A stretch of 64,000 nt of DNA from Flavobacteriales bacterium (GTDB lineage Bacteria > Bacteroidota > Bacteroidia > Flavobacteriales_F > PHOS-HE28): the NCBI GenBank assembly GCA_016710015.1, contig JADJLR010000008.1, positions 310,001-374,000 on the forward strand, given 5' to 3'. Shown here piece by piece: positions 17,231 through 26,269 of the stretch; positions within the stretch are counted from its first letter, which is position 1; each line of letters opens with the position of its first letter. Made by a program: the position numbers and the translations under genes. The notes beneath the pieces are model-generated. The model ran no database searches and was not told where the DNA came from. It saw nothing but the letters and a program-made list of their open reading frames with translations.

Positions 17231-18580
17231 TCAGTAGGTGGTGAAAGTAAGCTCCAAGCGCATGGGTGTCTGCGGATGTTCCGGCCCGCCGAGAATGGCC
17301 CGGTTGGCGCTCACACCGCTGCTACCCGCAACAAGCACTACCCCATTGTTCGGAACACTCCCGTTGGCGATGGCTAGAACGTAACGCGTGATGTTGAATC
17401 GGTATTCCTTTTCGGCGGATGCGTATAGTCCACCGATACCGGAGGTACTACCCGTCAATTGATCGGGAACGAACAGGTCCTCCCCGTTCGTTCCCTTTCG
17501 GAACAGGAAGAGCTGGGTGGGCGGCAGGTAGTAGGGGTAGAAACTTCCGGCGATAGGCACCACGAGTTCGGCCTTGGCGACCAATCGGCCCGAACCAAGA
17601 CGCTCCGCCAGGTCCGGAAATCGCACCGCCGTACGCAAGCCACCTAAGGTCCGCACATACACCAGTGATGCCGGAGTGACCGTATCCATAAGGGCGTTGG
17701 TGATAGCAGGGGTCAAGGCGACCGAGCGATCGTGCCGGGCCACCGTGTACCGTACACAATTGCCGTTGATGTCCAAGACATAGGAGCGTGCTAGTTCCGG
17801 TTCGGCGCTTTGTGCATCCTTGTAATGCACCGTCAGTTTCGAGGCGGATGACAGTGTACTCAAGTACATGATCCCACCTTGATCCGGGGCTTGGCCACTA
17901 CCCTCTACCTTGATGTACAGACCTTTGAAGAACTGCAAGAAGGCCGTGTTGTCCACCAAGTCCGAAGTTCCGAACCCATCAAGGAACCGTTCGGCCAATG
18001 CATTACTCAATCGGATCCGCACCTGTGGCGGAAGTTCTCCATCCGGGGTGGTCACGGTATTGAAGGGTCGTGGTGTGATCTCTCCCGCATGTGGATAGAC
18101 CAGATCCAGAGCATCCACCTCCGGCACATCGTCCGTGTGGTAGACCGAATCGATCGAAAGATCTTCCGTCAACTCAAATACTTGGAATCGTTGTGGATTG
18201 AGGTTGCCGTAGTGCGTGTTGGTTGCCTCGAAAGCCAAGGCCAACACGATACTATCGGCCGACAACCCGCTCGTGTCCATCCCTTGCCCCACATTGTTCG
18301 TGGTCAAGCGGACCTGGGTGACGATCCCGGTCTGCAACGAACCGAATTCCGGATCCAGATAGGAGCCGACCAAGTTCCGCGTAAGTCCGCTGGTCTGGAC
18401 CGCCGGATCCACGAAGGTGTATGCCCTTAGGGTCGCCTGTTCCACGACGACTCCAACAGGATCGTTCGGCAACAGGTCCGTTCCAAGTTCGTTATCGGGT
18501 TTGCGACAGCCCAAGAACACGAGCACGATCGACGAAGCGATCACCCATGCCGGAACGTTCGCTTTCGCGGTGCGCACCAT
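17231..18580 (-). CDS. DUF4270 family lipoprotein
   Basis: The product of about 449 residues starts at the ATG for MVRTAKANVP and carries a lipoprotein signal (AWVIASSIVLVFLGC). The mature N-terminus (RKPDNELGTDLLPNDPVGVV) and the pattern LVGSYLDPEFGSLQTGIVTQ are typical of DUF4270, a beta-rich surface family of Bacteroidetes with unknown function. In many genomes of the phylum it lies beside the short glycogen synthase and panC, as here. It is followed by glmS and preceded by the glgA-like gene, all on the minus strand, suggesting one operon. Confidence 0.88.
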   Translation of the reverse strand: MVRTAKANVPAWVIASSIVLVFLGCRKPDNELGTDLLPNDPVGVVVEQATLRAYTFVDPAVQTSGLTRNLVGSYLDPEFGSLQTGIVTQVRLTTNNVGQGMDTSGLSADSIVLALAFEATNTHYGNLNPQRFQVFELTEDLSIDSVYHTDDVPEVDALDLVYPHAGEITPRPFNTVTTPDGELPPQVRIRLSNALAERFLDGFGTSDLVDNTAFLQFFKGLYIKVEGSGQAPDQGGIMYLSTLSSASKLTVHYKDAQSAEPELARSYVLDINGNCVRYTVARHDRSVALTPAITNALMDTVTPASLVYVRTLGGLRTAVRFPDLAERLGSGRLVAKAELVVPIAGSFYPYYLPPTQLFLFRKGTNGEDLFVPDQLTGSTSGIGGLYASAEKEYRFNITRYVLAIANGSVPNNGVVLVAGSSGVSANRAILGGPEHPQTPMRLELTFTTY

Positions 18581-18591
18581 AGCCACCACCC

Positions 18592-19416
18592 TCAGACCAG
18601 AGCTTCCTCCAGCATGCTTTGATAGAACTCGGAGTGCGCCTGCACCTGATCGGCATCCTTTGCGAAAGCCATTACGGGCTTCTCATAGCTCTTCAACGCG
18701 GACTCCAGTCCCTTGCTGAGCTTGGCACTGGAACGCACAGCCCCATCGGAAAGCCCCATGGCGAACTTCACAAGATCGTCCGTGGTGGGCTTGTTCAAGC
18801 CTTTTAGAAGGTCCTTGTCGAATCCTTCCATCACCAACTTCTTGGCCAGATCCTTATCCAAGGCCTCGGCCTTCTGGTCGTGAACGCTGAAGATCAACTT
18901 CGTGTTCTCGAAGTGCGGGTCATCAGCGAAATGATGGCGTACGTATAACGGAACGAGGGCCGTCATCCAGCCGTGACAATGGATGATATCCGGAACCCAA
19001 CCGAGTTTCCGCACGGTCTCCAATACACCGCGACCAAAGAACAATGCACGCTCGTCATTGTCCGCGAAGAAGGTGCCGTCCGCATCGTGTGTGTCGGCCT
19101 TTCGCTTGAAATACTCCTCGTTGTCGATGAAGTACACCTGCATGCGCGCACTGGGCACACTGGCCACCTTGATCAGCAACGCGTGGTCGGTGTCGTTGAT
19201 GATCAAATTCATCCCGCTAAGGCGGATCACCTCGTGTAGCTGGTGGCGGCGCTCATTGATGCAGCCGAACTTCGGCATGAATACCCGTATCTCGTTCCCG
19301 CACTCCAGAATACCTTGCGGCAACTGACGCGAGACCTTCGCCATTTCTTCCGGACCGTCCAGAAAGGGTTGGATGGATTGGGAAATGGTGAGGACCTTCG
19401 TGTTCTTCAAGCTCAT
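18592..19416 (-). CDS. short glycogen/starch synthase-like protein (GT5 catalytic N-domain only)
   Basis: The 274-residue protein matches only the N-terminal half of GT5 glycogen synthases: SRQLPQGILECGNEIRVFMP, INERRHQLHEVIRLSGMNL, and PDIIHCHGWMTALVPLYVRH. The C-terminal nucleotide-sugar domain is absent. This short form is standard in Bacteroidetes and is found divergent from panC, so it is not a truncation here. Its enzyme activity is doubtful and unproven. I chose the ATG at MSLKNTKVL because the upstream codons lie across the promoter. Confidence 0.85.
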   Translation of the reverse strand: MSLKNTKVLTISQSIQPFLDGPEEMAKVSRQLPQGILECGNEIRVFMPKFGCINERRHQLHEVIRLSGMNLIINDTDHALLIKVASVPSARMQVYFIDNEEYFKRKADTHDADGTFFADNDERALFFGRGVLETVRKLGWVPDIIHCHGWMTALVPLYVRHHFADDPHFENTKLIFSVHDQKAEALDKDLAKKLVMEGFDKDLLKGLNKPTTDDLVKFAMGLSDGAVRSSAKLSKGLESALKSYEKPVMAFAKDADQVQAHSEFYQSMLEEALV

Positions 19417-19443
19417 GTTGTAGGGGGGGGAGGAATTCGAGCA

Positions 19444-19451
19444 CAAAAATA
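19444..19451 (-). promoter_or_regulatory. promoter -7 box of the glgA-like/DUF4270/glmS run
   Basis: On the minus strand TATTTTTG matches TAnnTTTG, about 28 bp upstream of the glgA-like ATG. The -33 region contains only a weak TTGA. Confidence 0.45.
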
Positions 19452-19520
19452 TAGACTTTTAGGCGGAACTTCAACACGGAGTTCTAGTTTAGCCCCCTTG
19501 CGACCCATTCGGAACCCGCG

Positions 19521-20375
19521 TTGACCGTGGACTTCATCACCTCTCCTCCCGCTATCGCGGAATGGTCGGCCCAAGCCCGGAGAGCGGCTCGTACCGTAGG
19601 CTTCGTGCCCACGATGGGGGCCTTGCACGAAGGGCATCTGGACTTGGTAATACGGGCCCGAGCCGTCTGTGATCTGGTAGCCTGCAGCATTTTCGTGAAC
19701 CCCCTCCAATTCAACGACGCTGAAGACCTGAAGCGGTACCCGAGACAGCTCGAAAAGGACAGGGAGCTGTTGGCTGAGGTGGGCTGCAATGTGCTGTTCG
19801 CTCCCGAAAAAGAAGTCATTTTCGCTGATTTCCAGCCATTTACATATAACCTCGGCAGCTCGAACGATCATTGGGAAGGTCCCTCGCGGCCTGGTCACTT
19901 CCAAGGCGTGGTGAACGTGGTGGAACGCCTATTCCACTTTGTACGGCCGGATCAGGCCTTCTTTGGTGAAAAGGACCGCCAACAACTGACCATTCTACAG
20001 CACGTAGGCCGCACGGAGCATTGGCCAGAACGGATCATCCCCTGCCCGACCGTTCGTGCTGCGGACGGCATAGCGCTGAGTTCGCGCAACGCACGTTTGG
20101 ACCCTAACGAGCGGATCCAAGCGACCGTCCTGTACAAAGCGCTCCAAGAAGCAGCAGCGAAGGCCTTCACGCACTCCGTAACCGAGACCGAACAGGCCGC
20201 ATTACATGTCCTCGGGTCGGCGGAAGGTGTGACCTTGGATTACTTCGGTATCGCTGATGCAGATACCTTGGAACCTCTGCTCGATTGGGACGGCAGGGAC
20301 CGCGCTGTCGCCTTGGTGGCCGCACAGGTGGGTCCCGTACGCTTGATCGACAACATCACCTTGGTCCGGCGTTGA
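19521..20375 (+). CDS. panC: pantoate--beta-alanine ligase
   Basis: This cytoplasmic enzyme condenses pantoate with beta-alanine using ATP in the pantothenate (CoA) pathway. Family motifs are intact: VGFVPTMGALHEGHLDLV (HIGH-type), FVNPLQFNDAEDLKRYPR, RPDQAFFGEKDRQQLTIL and the KMSKS-like LSSRNARLDPNERI. The chain is about 284 residues. There is no ATG; starts are TTG at 19521 (MTVDFIT) or GTG at 19527. panD, which often follows in this phylum, is absent; the next gene is a membrane protein. Confidence 0.95.
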   Translation: MTVDFITSPPAIAEWSAQARRAARTVGFVPTMGALHEGHLDLVIRARAVCDLVACSIFVNPLQFNDAEDLKRYPRQLEKDRELLAEVGCNVLFAPEKEVIFADFQPFTYNLGSSNDHWEGPSRPGHFQGVVNVVERLFHFVRPDQAFFGEKDRQQLTILQHVGRTEHWPERIIPCPTVRAADGIALSSRNARLDPNERIQATVLYKALQEAAAKAFTHSVTETEQAALHVLGSAEGVTLDYFGIADADTLEPLLDWDGRDRAVALVAAQVGPVRLIDNITLVRR

Positions 20376-20546
20376 GTGCGAACAAATACACGACCGTACA
20401 TTCGCCGGAGGTCCCTCAACCGTCATGCCCATCGAACACCGCTTCCCGATGACCGCCTTCATTGCACCACCGATCCCGGCCCGCAATGGACCAGGGGAAG
20501 TGAGAAGGAGTGGAATGTGCATCGGTTCCCGAGCTTCCATCCGGTC

Positions 20547-21569
20547 ATGAAGAAGACCTTGATCGGCATTCTGAAGGTCGTCGTTCCCCTGGGCTTGGGC
20601 ATCTGGCTAGTGCTCTACTTCTACCGTCAACTGGACCCGACGCAACGTGCCGAGCTCTTCGATGCATTCGCCCGGGCCAACTGGTGGTGGCTGTTGATCA
20701 GCATCCTGTTCGGCTGGATGAGCCACATGAGCCGGGCATGGCGTTGGCGCTACCTGCTCGACAGTATGGGATACCGACCGGGATTTTGGAATTGCTACCA
20801 CGCCACCATGAGCGGCTACTTCATGAACCTGTTGATCCAGCGGGCTGGGGAGGCAAGTCGAGCCGCACTTCTGTATCGCAGGGAAAAGGTCCCCTTCGTG
20901 AAAGGCTTCGGGTCCATCATGGCCGAACGTGCGGTGGACATGATCCTTTTGATCGGGCTGTTCGGGCTGACCATCTTGCTCCAGTTCGACAAGCTGGACC
21001 TGTTCCAAGAACGCATTGCCGCATTCCGGGCGGACCAAGGGCCGGGCGAAGCAAGCGGATTCCCGTGGCTATGGGTGGTGCTGGGCCTGATCACCGTGGC
21101 CATCGGGGTCGGTGTGTACCTCATGCTTACCCGCCCTGCGATCCACGCCCGGGTGATGGAAACACTGAGGGGCCTTGGGGAAGGCATTCGTTCCGTTACC
21201 CGAACCCGACATCCGGGTGGTTTCATCTTCCACACCTTCCTGATCTGGTTCCTGTACGTGCTCATGTTCGCCGTAGGCTTCTACTGTCTACCGGAAACGA
21301 GCACGGTTTCGTGGGCCGGTATCATGGCCGGTTTCGTGGCAGGTGCCATTGGCATCGTGCTGGTGCAGGGCGGTATCGGCGTGTACCCTGCATTCGTTGC
21401 ACTGATCGTGAGCATCTACATGCCAGCTCCGGAAGGAGGTGGGTTACTGCGCCCGGAAGCATTGGCCATGGGTTGGCTGATCTGGGTGGCACAAACGGTG
21501 ATGACCATCGTGCTCGGTGGCCTATCCCTACTTTTGATCTCCCGCACCCCGAAACCTTCGGAAACATGA
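20547..21569 (+). CDS. lysylphosphatidylglycerol synthase TM-region/UPF0104-like membrane protein
   Basis: This 340-residue polytopic membrane protein has about eight hydrophobic segments, for example VVVPLGLGIWLVLYFY, MILLIGLFGLTILLQF, and LWVVLGLITVAIGVGVYLML. The blocks SHMSRAWRWRYLLDSMGYRP and GEASRAALLYRREKVPFVKG with MAERAVDMILL match the AglD/MprF-flippase-type family. Members are thought to move or modify lipids; no substrate can be named. The ATG at MKKTLIG was chosen over an upstream Arg-rich extension. Its stop overlaps the next start (ATGA), so it is coupled to rfaE2. Confidence 0.85.
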   Translation: MKKTLIGILKVVVPLGLGIWLVLYFYRQLDPTQRAELFDAFARANWWWLLISILFGWMSHMSRAWRWRYLLDSMGYRPGFWNCYHATMSGYFMNLLIQRAGEASRAALLYRREKVPFVKGFGSIMAERAVDMILLIGLFGLTILLQFDKLDLFQERIAAFRADQGPGEASGFPWLWVVLGLITVAIGVGVYLMLTRPAIHARVMETLRGLGEGIRSVTRTRHPGGFIFHTFLIWFLYVLMFAVGFYCLPETSTVSWAGIMAGFVAGAIGIVLVQGGIGVYPAFVALIVSIYMPAPEGGGLLRPEALAMGWLIWVAQTVMTIVLGGLSLLLISRTPKPSET

Positions 21570-22072
21570 CCACGGAAGTCGCACAAGCCATTACGGACAA
21601 ACGCATCTTGGACCTCGTTCAGATCCAGCGTGCGGTGAACATCTGGCGCATGAAGGGCGACCGCATCGTCTTCACCAACGGTTGTTTCGACATCCTGCAC
21701 CGTGGTCATGTGGAGTATTTGCAAGAAGCTGCAGCACTCGGCGACCGCCTCATCATCGGTGTGAACAGTGATGATAGTGTGCGACGATTGGACAAGGCCA
21801 CCGACCGACCGTTCAACGATCAGGACAGTCGGGCCAAAGTGCTGGCCGGCCTGCGCTTGGTGGATGCCGTGGTGATCTTCGATCAAGACACGCCATTGGA
21901 ATTGATCAAGGCGATAGGACCCGATGTGCTGGTGAAGGGCGGCGACTGGAAACCCGAGCAGATCGTAGGTGGTGACGTGGTGAAGGCCCGTGGTGGCGAA
22001 GTGCTCTCGCTGAAGTTGGTGGACGGCTTCAGCACCACCAAGCTGGTCGAGAAGATCCGCAATGGCGGCTAA
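21566..22072 (+). CDS. rfaE2: D-glycero-beta-D-manno-heptose 1-phosphate adenylyltransferase
   Basis: The 168-residue nucleotidyltransferase activates heptose-1-phosphate to ADP-heptose for lipopolysaccharide core. The class signature is present: IVFTNGCFDILHRGHVEYLQ, then GVNSDDSVRRLDK, and GPDVLVKGGDWKPEQIVGG, with the tail DGFSTTKLVEKI. It is the stand-alone C-terminal domain of HldE; the kinase domain must be elsewhere. It overlaps the previous stop by 4 bp and the radA start by 11 bp, forming a tightly coupled trio. Confidence 0.93.
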   Translation: MTTEVAQAITDKRILDLVQIQRAVNIWRMKGDRIVFTNGCFDILHRGHVEYLQEAAALGDRLIIGVNSDDSVRRLDKATDRPFNDQDSRAKVLAGLRLVDAVVIFDQDTPLELIKAIGPDVLVKGGDWKPEQIVGGDVVKARGGEVLSLKLVDGFSTTKLVEKIRNGG

Positions 22073-23444
22073 GGTCCATTCGAAGTTCGTTTGCCAAAAT
22101 TGCGGCAGCAGCTACGCACAGTGGTTAGGCCAGTGCGGCCAATGCAAGTCGTGGAACTCGCTCGTGGAAGAGGTCGTGGACCGATCCGCAGAAAAGCGCG
22201 CTACCTCCCAAAGCGTTAAAAGCCGTAACCCGAAGCCCGTCGCGATCGATCAGATCCCCGCACAGGACGGACCGCGTATCGCCTTGAATGACCGGGAGCT
22301 TTCTCGCGTGCTCGGCGGCGGTCTTGTCCCCGGCAGCATCACGCTCTTAGGCGGTGAACCCGGTATCGGGAAGAGCACGCTTTTGCTGCAGACCGCATTG
22401 CGGAATCCGCATCTGAAGACCTTGTATGTGAGCGGCGAAGAGAGTGAGCATCAAGTGAAGATGCGCGCCGAACGCCTTCAAGCCGACTTCAAGGGGAAAG
22501 GGAACGATGCGAATTGTTTCGTGCTCACGGAGACGAATACCCAGAACATCTTCAAGCACATTGAAGCGCTGCAACCCGGCCTTGTGGTGATCGACAGCGT
22601 GCAGACCTTGCATACCGCTGTGCTCGATGCCAGCCCAGGGAGCGTAGGTCAAGTGCGCGAATGCACAGCCGAATTGATGCGCTTCGCGAAGACCACGAGC
22701 GTACCGATGGTGTTGATCGGACACATCACCAAGGATGGCTTCATCGCCGGACCGAAGGTGTTGGAGCATATGGTGGATTGCGTGCTACAGTTCGAAGGGG
22801 ATCGTGACCACGCGTACCGTTTGCTGCGCCCATTGAAGAACCGCTTCGGAAGCACCAACGAATTGGGGATCTACGAGATGCAAGGCAGTGGTCTCGCCGA
22901 AGTGGAGGACCCGAGCCAAGTGCTTTTAGGTCGTCGCGAAGAACGGCCCAGCGGTGTGGTCGTGGCGGCGACCATGGAAGGCATGCGCCCCTTGTTGATC
23001 GAAGTCCAAGCTCTTGTAAGCACCGCCGTCTACGGCACTCCACAACGGAGCTCCACCGGTTTCGATCTTCGCCGTTTGAACATGTTGCTCGCCGTAATGG
23101 AGAAGCGCTGCGGTTTTCGGCTCGGACAAAAGGATGTGTTCTTGAACCTCGCCGGTGGCTTCCGCGTGGAGGAACCCGCGATCGACCTGGCCGTGGTATG
23201 CGCGATCCTCAGCAGCAACGCCGACATCGCCGTGCCCATGGATGTGTGTTTCGCTGGTGAAGTGGGGTTGACCGGAGAGATCAGACCGGTGACCCGCACC
23301 GAACAACGCGTGGCGGAATCGGCCAAGCTCGGCTTCGCACGGATCTTCGTTCCAAGGGGAACCAAGGGCATCGGCCCTTCCAAAGGGATCGAAGTGGTGC
23401 AAGTAGGACGCGTGGATGAGGTGCTGTCGCACCTGTTCGGGTGA
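22062..23444 (+). CDS. radA: DNA repair protein RadA
   Basis: RadA is a RecA-like ATPase that drives branch migration in recombination repair. The 460-residue chain has the N-terminal zinc finger (FVCQNCGSSYAQWLGQCGQC), Walker A (LLGGEPGIGKSTLLLQT), a Walker B-like LVVIDSVQTL, the RadA-specific LKNRFGSTNELGIYEM, and a C-terminal Lon-protease-like domain (SSTGFDLRRLNMLLAVMEKR, FAGEVGLTGEIRPV). Length is typical and the frame is intact. Confidence 0.96.
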   Translation: MAAKVHSKFVCQNCGSSYAQWLGQCGQCKSWNSLVEEVVDRSAEKRATSQSVKSRNPKPVAIDQIPAQDGPRIALNDRELSRVLGGGLVPGSITLLGGEPGIGKSTLLLQTALRNPHLKTLYVSGEESEHQVKMRAERLQADFKGKGNDANCFVLTETNTQNIFKHIEALQPGLVVIDSVQTLHTAVLDASPGSVGQVRECTAELMRFAKTTSVPMVLIGHITKDGFIAGPKVLEHMVDCVLQFEGDRDHAYRLLRPLKNRFGSTNELGIYEMQGSGLAEVEDPSQVLLGRREERPSGVVVAATMEGMRPLLIEVQALVSTAVYGTPQRSSTGFDLRRLNMLLAVMEKRCGFRLGQKDVFLNLAGGFRVEEPAIDLAVVCAILSSNADIAVPMDVCFAGEVGLTGEIRPVTRTEQRVAESAKLGFARIFVPRGTKGIGPSKGIEVVQVGRVDEVLSHLFG

Positions 23445-23449
23445 ACCGA

Positions 23450-24622
23450 TCAGCGCTTTACGATCGCTGCGGCCGCCCAATGTCCTGTGCTGAACGCTCC
23501 TTGCAACAAGAACCCGCCGGTGGGTGCGTCCCAGTCCAGCATTTCACCTGCAACGAAAAGGTGTGGGTGCATGATCAATGAAAGGTTCGGTGAAACTTGA
23601 TCCAAAGCGATGCCACCCACGGTGCTGATAGCTTCGGCGATAGGCCGTAGACCGGTCACTGGGATCTGGACGCGCTTGACATCCTCTGCCATTGTTCGCC
23701 CATCCACGTAGCGCTCGAATGGTGTGAAGGTCTTGAGCAATGTGACGGACGGACGGTCCAATCGCAGGGCTGACATGCGCTCCTTCCATGCGGCATCCTT
23801 CAACTTGTCGTCGATCTGCTCTGCGGTAAGATCCGGCTTCAGGTCGAGGGTGATCTCTGCTGCTCCCGCTTCCAAGGCTTCGCGAATTGCAGGAACCAAC
23901 GGATAGATCGCGTTGCCCTCCAAGCCATACTCGGTGATCGTGACTTCTCCACGGACGGACCGTTCGCCACAACTCACCGCGACGTTCTTCAGCGGTTTCC
24001 CGGCGTGTACGCGGATCGCATCGGACAGGTCCACTTCCACCCCGCAGTTGCTGGCTCGGAACGGGACCGTGCGCACACCGATGCTCTCGAAGTGCTTGGT
24101 CCATGTGCCGGTGGATCCGGTTTTGGGCCACGATGCTCCACCCAATGCGAAGACCACGATCTTGGCTTCGATCACGGCGCGCGTCCCGGCATGCTCCACG
24201 AGCGGTCGCACTTCGTCATCAAAACCAACGAAGCGATGGTCCGTGTGGACGAACACCCCATTGTCGTTCACACGTTCCATGATCGCCTTCAAGACCTCGG
24301 CAGGCTTGATACCGCGTTCCGGGAATACACGACCGCTGCTTCCGACATAGGGGGGTACGCCCAAGCCCTCCAGCCAAGCGCGCAATTCCGCCGGGCCGAA
24401 TGCCTCTAGTATCTCACGCATGCGATCCGGCGGTGAATAGTGCGCGATCAATTCTTCGCCTGCCGCACTGTTGGTGATGTTCAAACCACCCTCACCCGCC
24501 ACCAAGAACTTGCGTCCCAATGTCCTGCCCTGCTCGTACACGTGTACCTCGTGCGTTGCTGCCAAACGATCAGCGGCGATCAAACCCGCCGGACCGCCAC
24601 CGATGATCGCGACGCTATTCAT
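23450..24622 (-). CDS. NAD(P)/FAD-dependent oxidoreductase, HI0933/BaiN-like flavoprotein
   Basis: The 390-residue flavoprotein starts MNSVAIIGGGPAGLIAADRL, an ADP-binding GxGxxG motif. It continues with the family block GRKFLVAGEGGLNITNS, a FALGGASWPKTGSTG segment, and a C-terminal FAD contact, GEMLDWDAPTGGFLLQGAF. The family is widespread; most members lack an assigned substrate. It converges with radA (5 bp apart), and its start overlaps the end of the upstream serine-hydrolase gene, so those two are co-transcribed. Confidence 0.9.
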   Translation of the reverse strand: MNSVAIIGGGPAGLIAADRLAATHEVHVYEQGRTLGRKFLVAGEGGLNITNSAAGEELIAHYSPPDRMREILEAFGPAELRAWLEGLGVPPYVGSSGRVFPERGIKPAEVLKAIMERVNDNGVFVHTDHRFVGFDDEVRPLVEHAGTRAVIEAKIVVFALGGASWPKTGSTGTWTKHFESIGVRTVPFRASNCGVEVDLSDAIRVHAGKPLKNVAVSCGERSVRGEVTITEYGLEGNAIYPLVPAIREALEAGAAEITLDLKPDLTAEQIDDKLKDAAWKERMSALRLDRPSVTLLKTFTPFERYVDGRTMAEDVKRVQIPVTGLRPIAEAISTVGGIALDQVSPNLSLIMHPHLFVAGEMLDWDAPTGGFLLQGAFSTGHWAAAAIVKR

Positions 24623-25721
24623 ATGACTTGGCAATGTTGCGAAAGATCGAAGACCACCCCACGCCACCGTACTTCGTCCCCAATCGGACGATCACCAGTT
24701 CACGAGCGGGATCCACGTACACGAATTGGCCGAGGATCCCCTGCGCCATGAAATCGCCATGGGGTGAAGGCAGCCACCACTGGTATTGGTAACGCGCGGA
24801 ACTACCGTTGGAGGTGTCCACGCGCGTGCTGCGGTCCACCCATTCGGCGGGCACAAGCTGTGTGCCTTGCCAGTTGCCTTCGTGCAAGTACAAGGAGCCC
24901 AGCTTCGCGAAATCACGTGCCGGTGCGTTGATGCAACAGAAGGTCTTCTCGATACCGCCTTCCTTGCGATCGATGCTCCATGATGATGGATACTCCATTC
25001 CCAGGGGTGTCCACAACTTGTCTTGGCAATACGCAGTGATGGTGCGTTGATCACCATTGGCTCGCAAGGCGCGTTCCAGGATCAGACCAAGCAATTGACT
25101 GTTGCCACTGACGTATTCGAATTTCGTGCCCGGCACTCGCTTCAGCTTCATGCGCCCCATGTTCTTGTACAGCCTTCTACCGTAGTAGTATTTGGCCGCG
25201 CTGCCGAAGGGGTTCACGTAGCTCTCGTTGAAATCGAGACCGCTGGTCATTTGCAGTACGTGTTCCACCGTAACGGCATCGAAACCGTTCTTCTTCAGTT
25301 CCGGCACGAAGTCGGTGACCGGCCGATCAACATCAGCGATGTAGCCGTCAGCGATGGCGCAACCGATGAGCATGCTCATCACCGATTTCGCCATGGAGAA
25401 GGAGGTGTGTACATGGGCCGGGTCGTAGCTGTTGAAGTAGCGCTCGTACTTCAGCGTGTCCCGATGGATGATGAGGAAGGCGACCGTTTTGTGGTCCTCC
25501 AGAAAGTCGTCGAAGGCTTGCTCCTTGCCGTCGTAGGTGATCGTACGCGGACCTTTCTCCTCCGCAGCGATCGTGTAGTGGTAGGGTTCCGCAGAAGCCT
25601 CCAATGGCCGCGAAGGGAACTTCTTGTGATCGCGGGTATCGGCGAAATTGTACACGATGAAGCGACCGACCGTACACCCTGTGGCAGATACCAGGAACAG
25701 CAGGAGAAGTACGCAGCGCAT
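24615..25721 (-). CDS. serine hydrolase, beta-lactamase/class C-like lipoprotein
   Basis: The 368-residue protein starts MRCVLLLLFLVSATGC, a lipoprotein signal. The class C-like catalytic motifs are present: SFSMAKSVMSM (SxxK, nucleophile Ser), a Tyr motif in TKFEYVSGNSQLLG (YxN-type), and a late GILGQFVYVDPARELVIV in place of the KTG strand. EHVLQMTSGLDFNESY is typical of the family. Members range from esterases to D-aminopeptidases and penicillin-binding proteins; no substrate can be assigned. It is membrane anchored in the envelope. Confidence 0.85.
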   Translation of the reverse strand: MRCVLLLLFLVSATGCTVGRFIVYNFADTRDHKKFPSRPLEASAEPYHYTIAAEEKGPRTITYDGKEQAFDDFLEDHKTVAFLIIHRDTLKYERYFNSYDPAHVHTSFSMAKSVMSMLIGCAIADGYIADVDRPVTDFVPELKKNGFDAVTVEHVLQMTSGLDFNESYVNPFGSAAKYYYGRRLYKNMGRMKLKRVPGTKFEYVSGNSQLLGLILERALRANGDQRTITAYCQDKLWTPLGMEYPSSWSIDRKEGGIEKTFCCINAPARDFAKLGSLYLHEGNWQGTQLVPAEWVDRSTRVDTSNGSSARYQYQWWLPSPHGDFMAQGILGQFVYVDPARELVIVRLGTKYGGVGWSSIFRNIAKSYE

Positions 25722-25842
25722 CGGGGAGTATCGAGATATTCGACCAGTGGATGGAACCGCACCGGGCAGGCGAAAGGTTGTTAAATGTTCTGAGATCCAG
25801 GCCATCCGCGTACAACTCCAAAGGTATGCATGCATACTTTCT

Positions 25843-25850
25843 TACCTTCG
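25843..25850 (+). promoter_or_regulatory. possible -7 box for the STAS/SEC14-like gene
   Basis: TACCTTCG lies 5 bp upstream of the ATG, giving a leaderless or near-leaderless transcript. No strong -33. Confidence 0.3.
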
Positions 25851-25855
25851 CGCCC

Positions 25856-26266
25856 ATGCATTCCCATGAATTGATCGATACCCGGTCAGCCACTCTGGAA
25901 CGAGTTTCCAGCGAACTGATCGAGTTGCGTTTCAAGCCGGATGTGAAGTTGGACGTGGAGGGTGTCAGCGAGATCGCAAACGCGAAGAAGGTCCTGTGTT
26001 CAGGCAAAAGGACGGACATATTGGCCATACTGCCCCCCGAAATGGATTTCGAATTGAATGTGCTGGCCTTTGAACTTCCGCAGAAGGACGGCGGTTGCGG
26101 CGAAGACCATCGCATGGCATTCGCTACGCAGAGCTCATTCAACGAGCGGATCACGAGCATCTATCTCCGCTACCACCCGCGCCCCTACCCGACGGCCGTA
26201 TTCGTAAGCGAAGAGGATGCCAGGACCTGGTTGGCCACCGAGCTACCCGTTCCTTCCGCTTCCTGA
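25856..26266 (+). CDS. STAS/SEC14-like (DUF7793-type) small protein
   Basis: The 136-residue soluble protein starts MHSHELIDTRSATLERVSSE and has the pattern of small Bacteroidetes STAS-like proteins: a beta strand LIELRFKPDVKLDVEG, a central ILAILPPEMDFELNVL, and a C-terminal FNERITSIYLRYHPRPYPTA followed by FVSEEDARTWLA. No catalytic motif is visible. A regulatory or lipid-binding role has been suggested for relatives but is unproven. It is divergent from the serine hydrolase and convergent with ompA. Confidence 0.6.
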   Translation: MHSHELIDTRSATLERVSSELIELRFKPDVKLDVEGVSEIANAKKVLCSGKRTDILAILPPEMDFELNVLAFELPQKDGGCGEDHRMAFATQSSFNERITSIYLRYHPRPYPTAVFVSEEDARTWLATELPVPSAS

Positions 26267-26269
26267 CCC

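Noticed and set aside
15452..17377. 641-codon plus-strand open frame opposite glmS
   Set aside because: Shadow of glmS, which is full length with all motifs; the antisense translation is His/Asp-rich with no domain.
20510..21565. N-terminal extension of rfaE2 (350 codons) in the same open frame
   Set aside because: It overlaps the whole flippase-like gene in another frame, and the normal enzyme starts at MTTEVAQ with an ATGA overlap.
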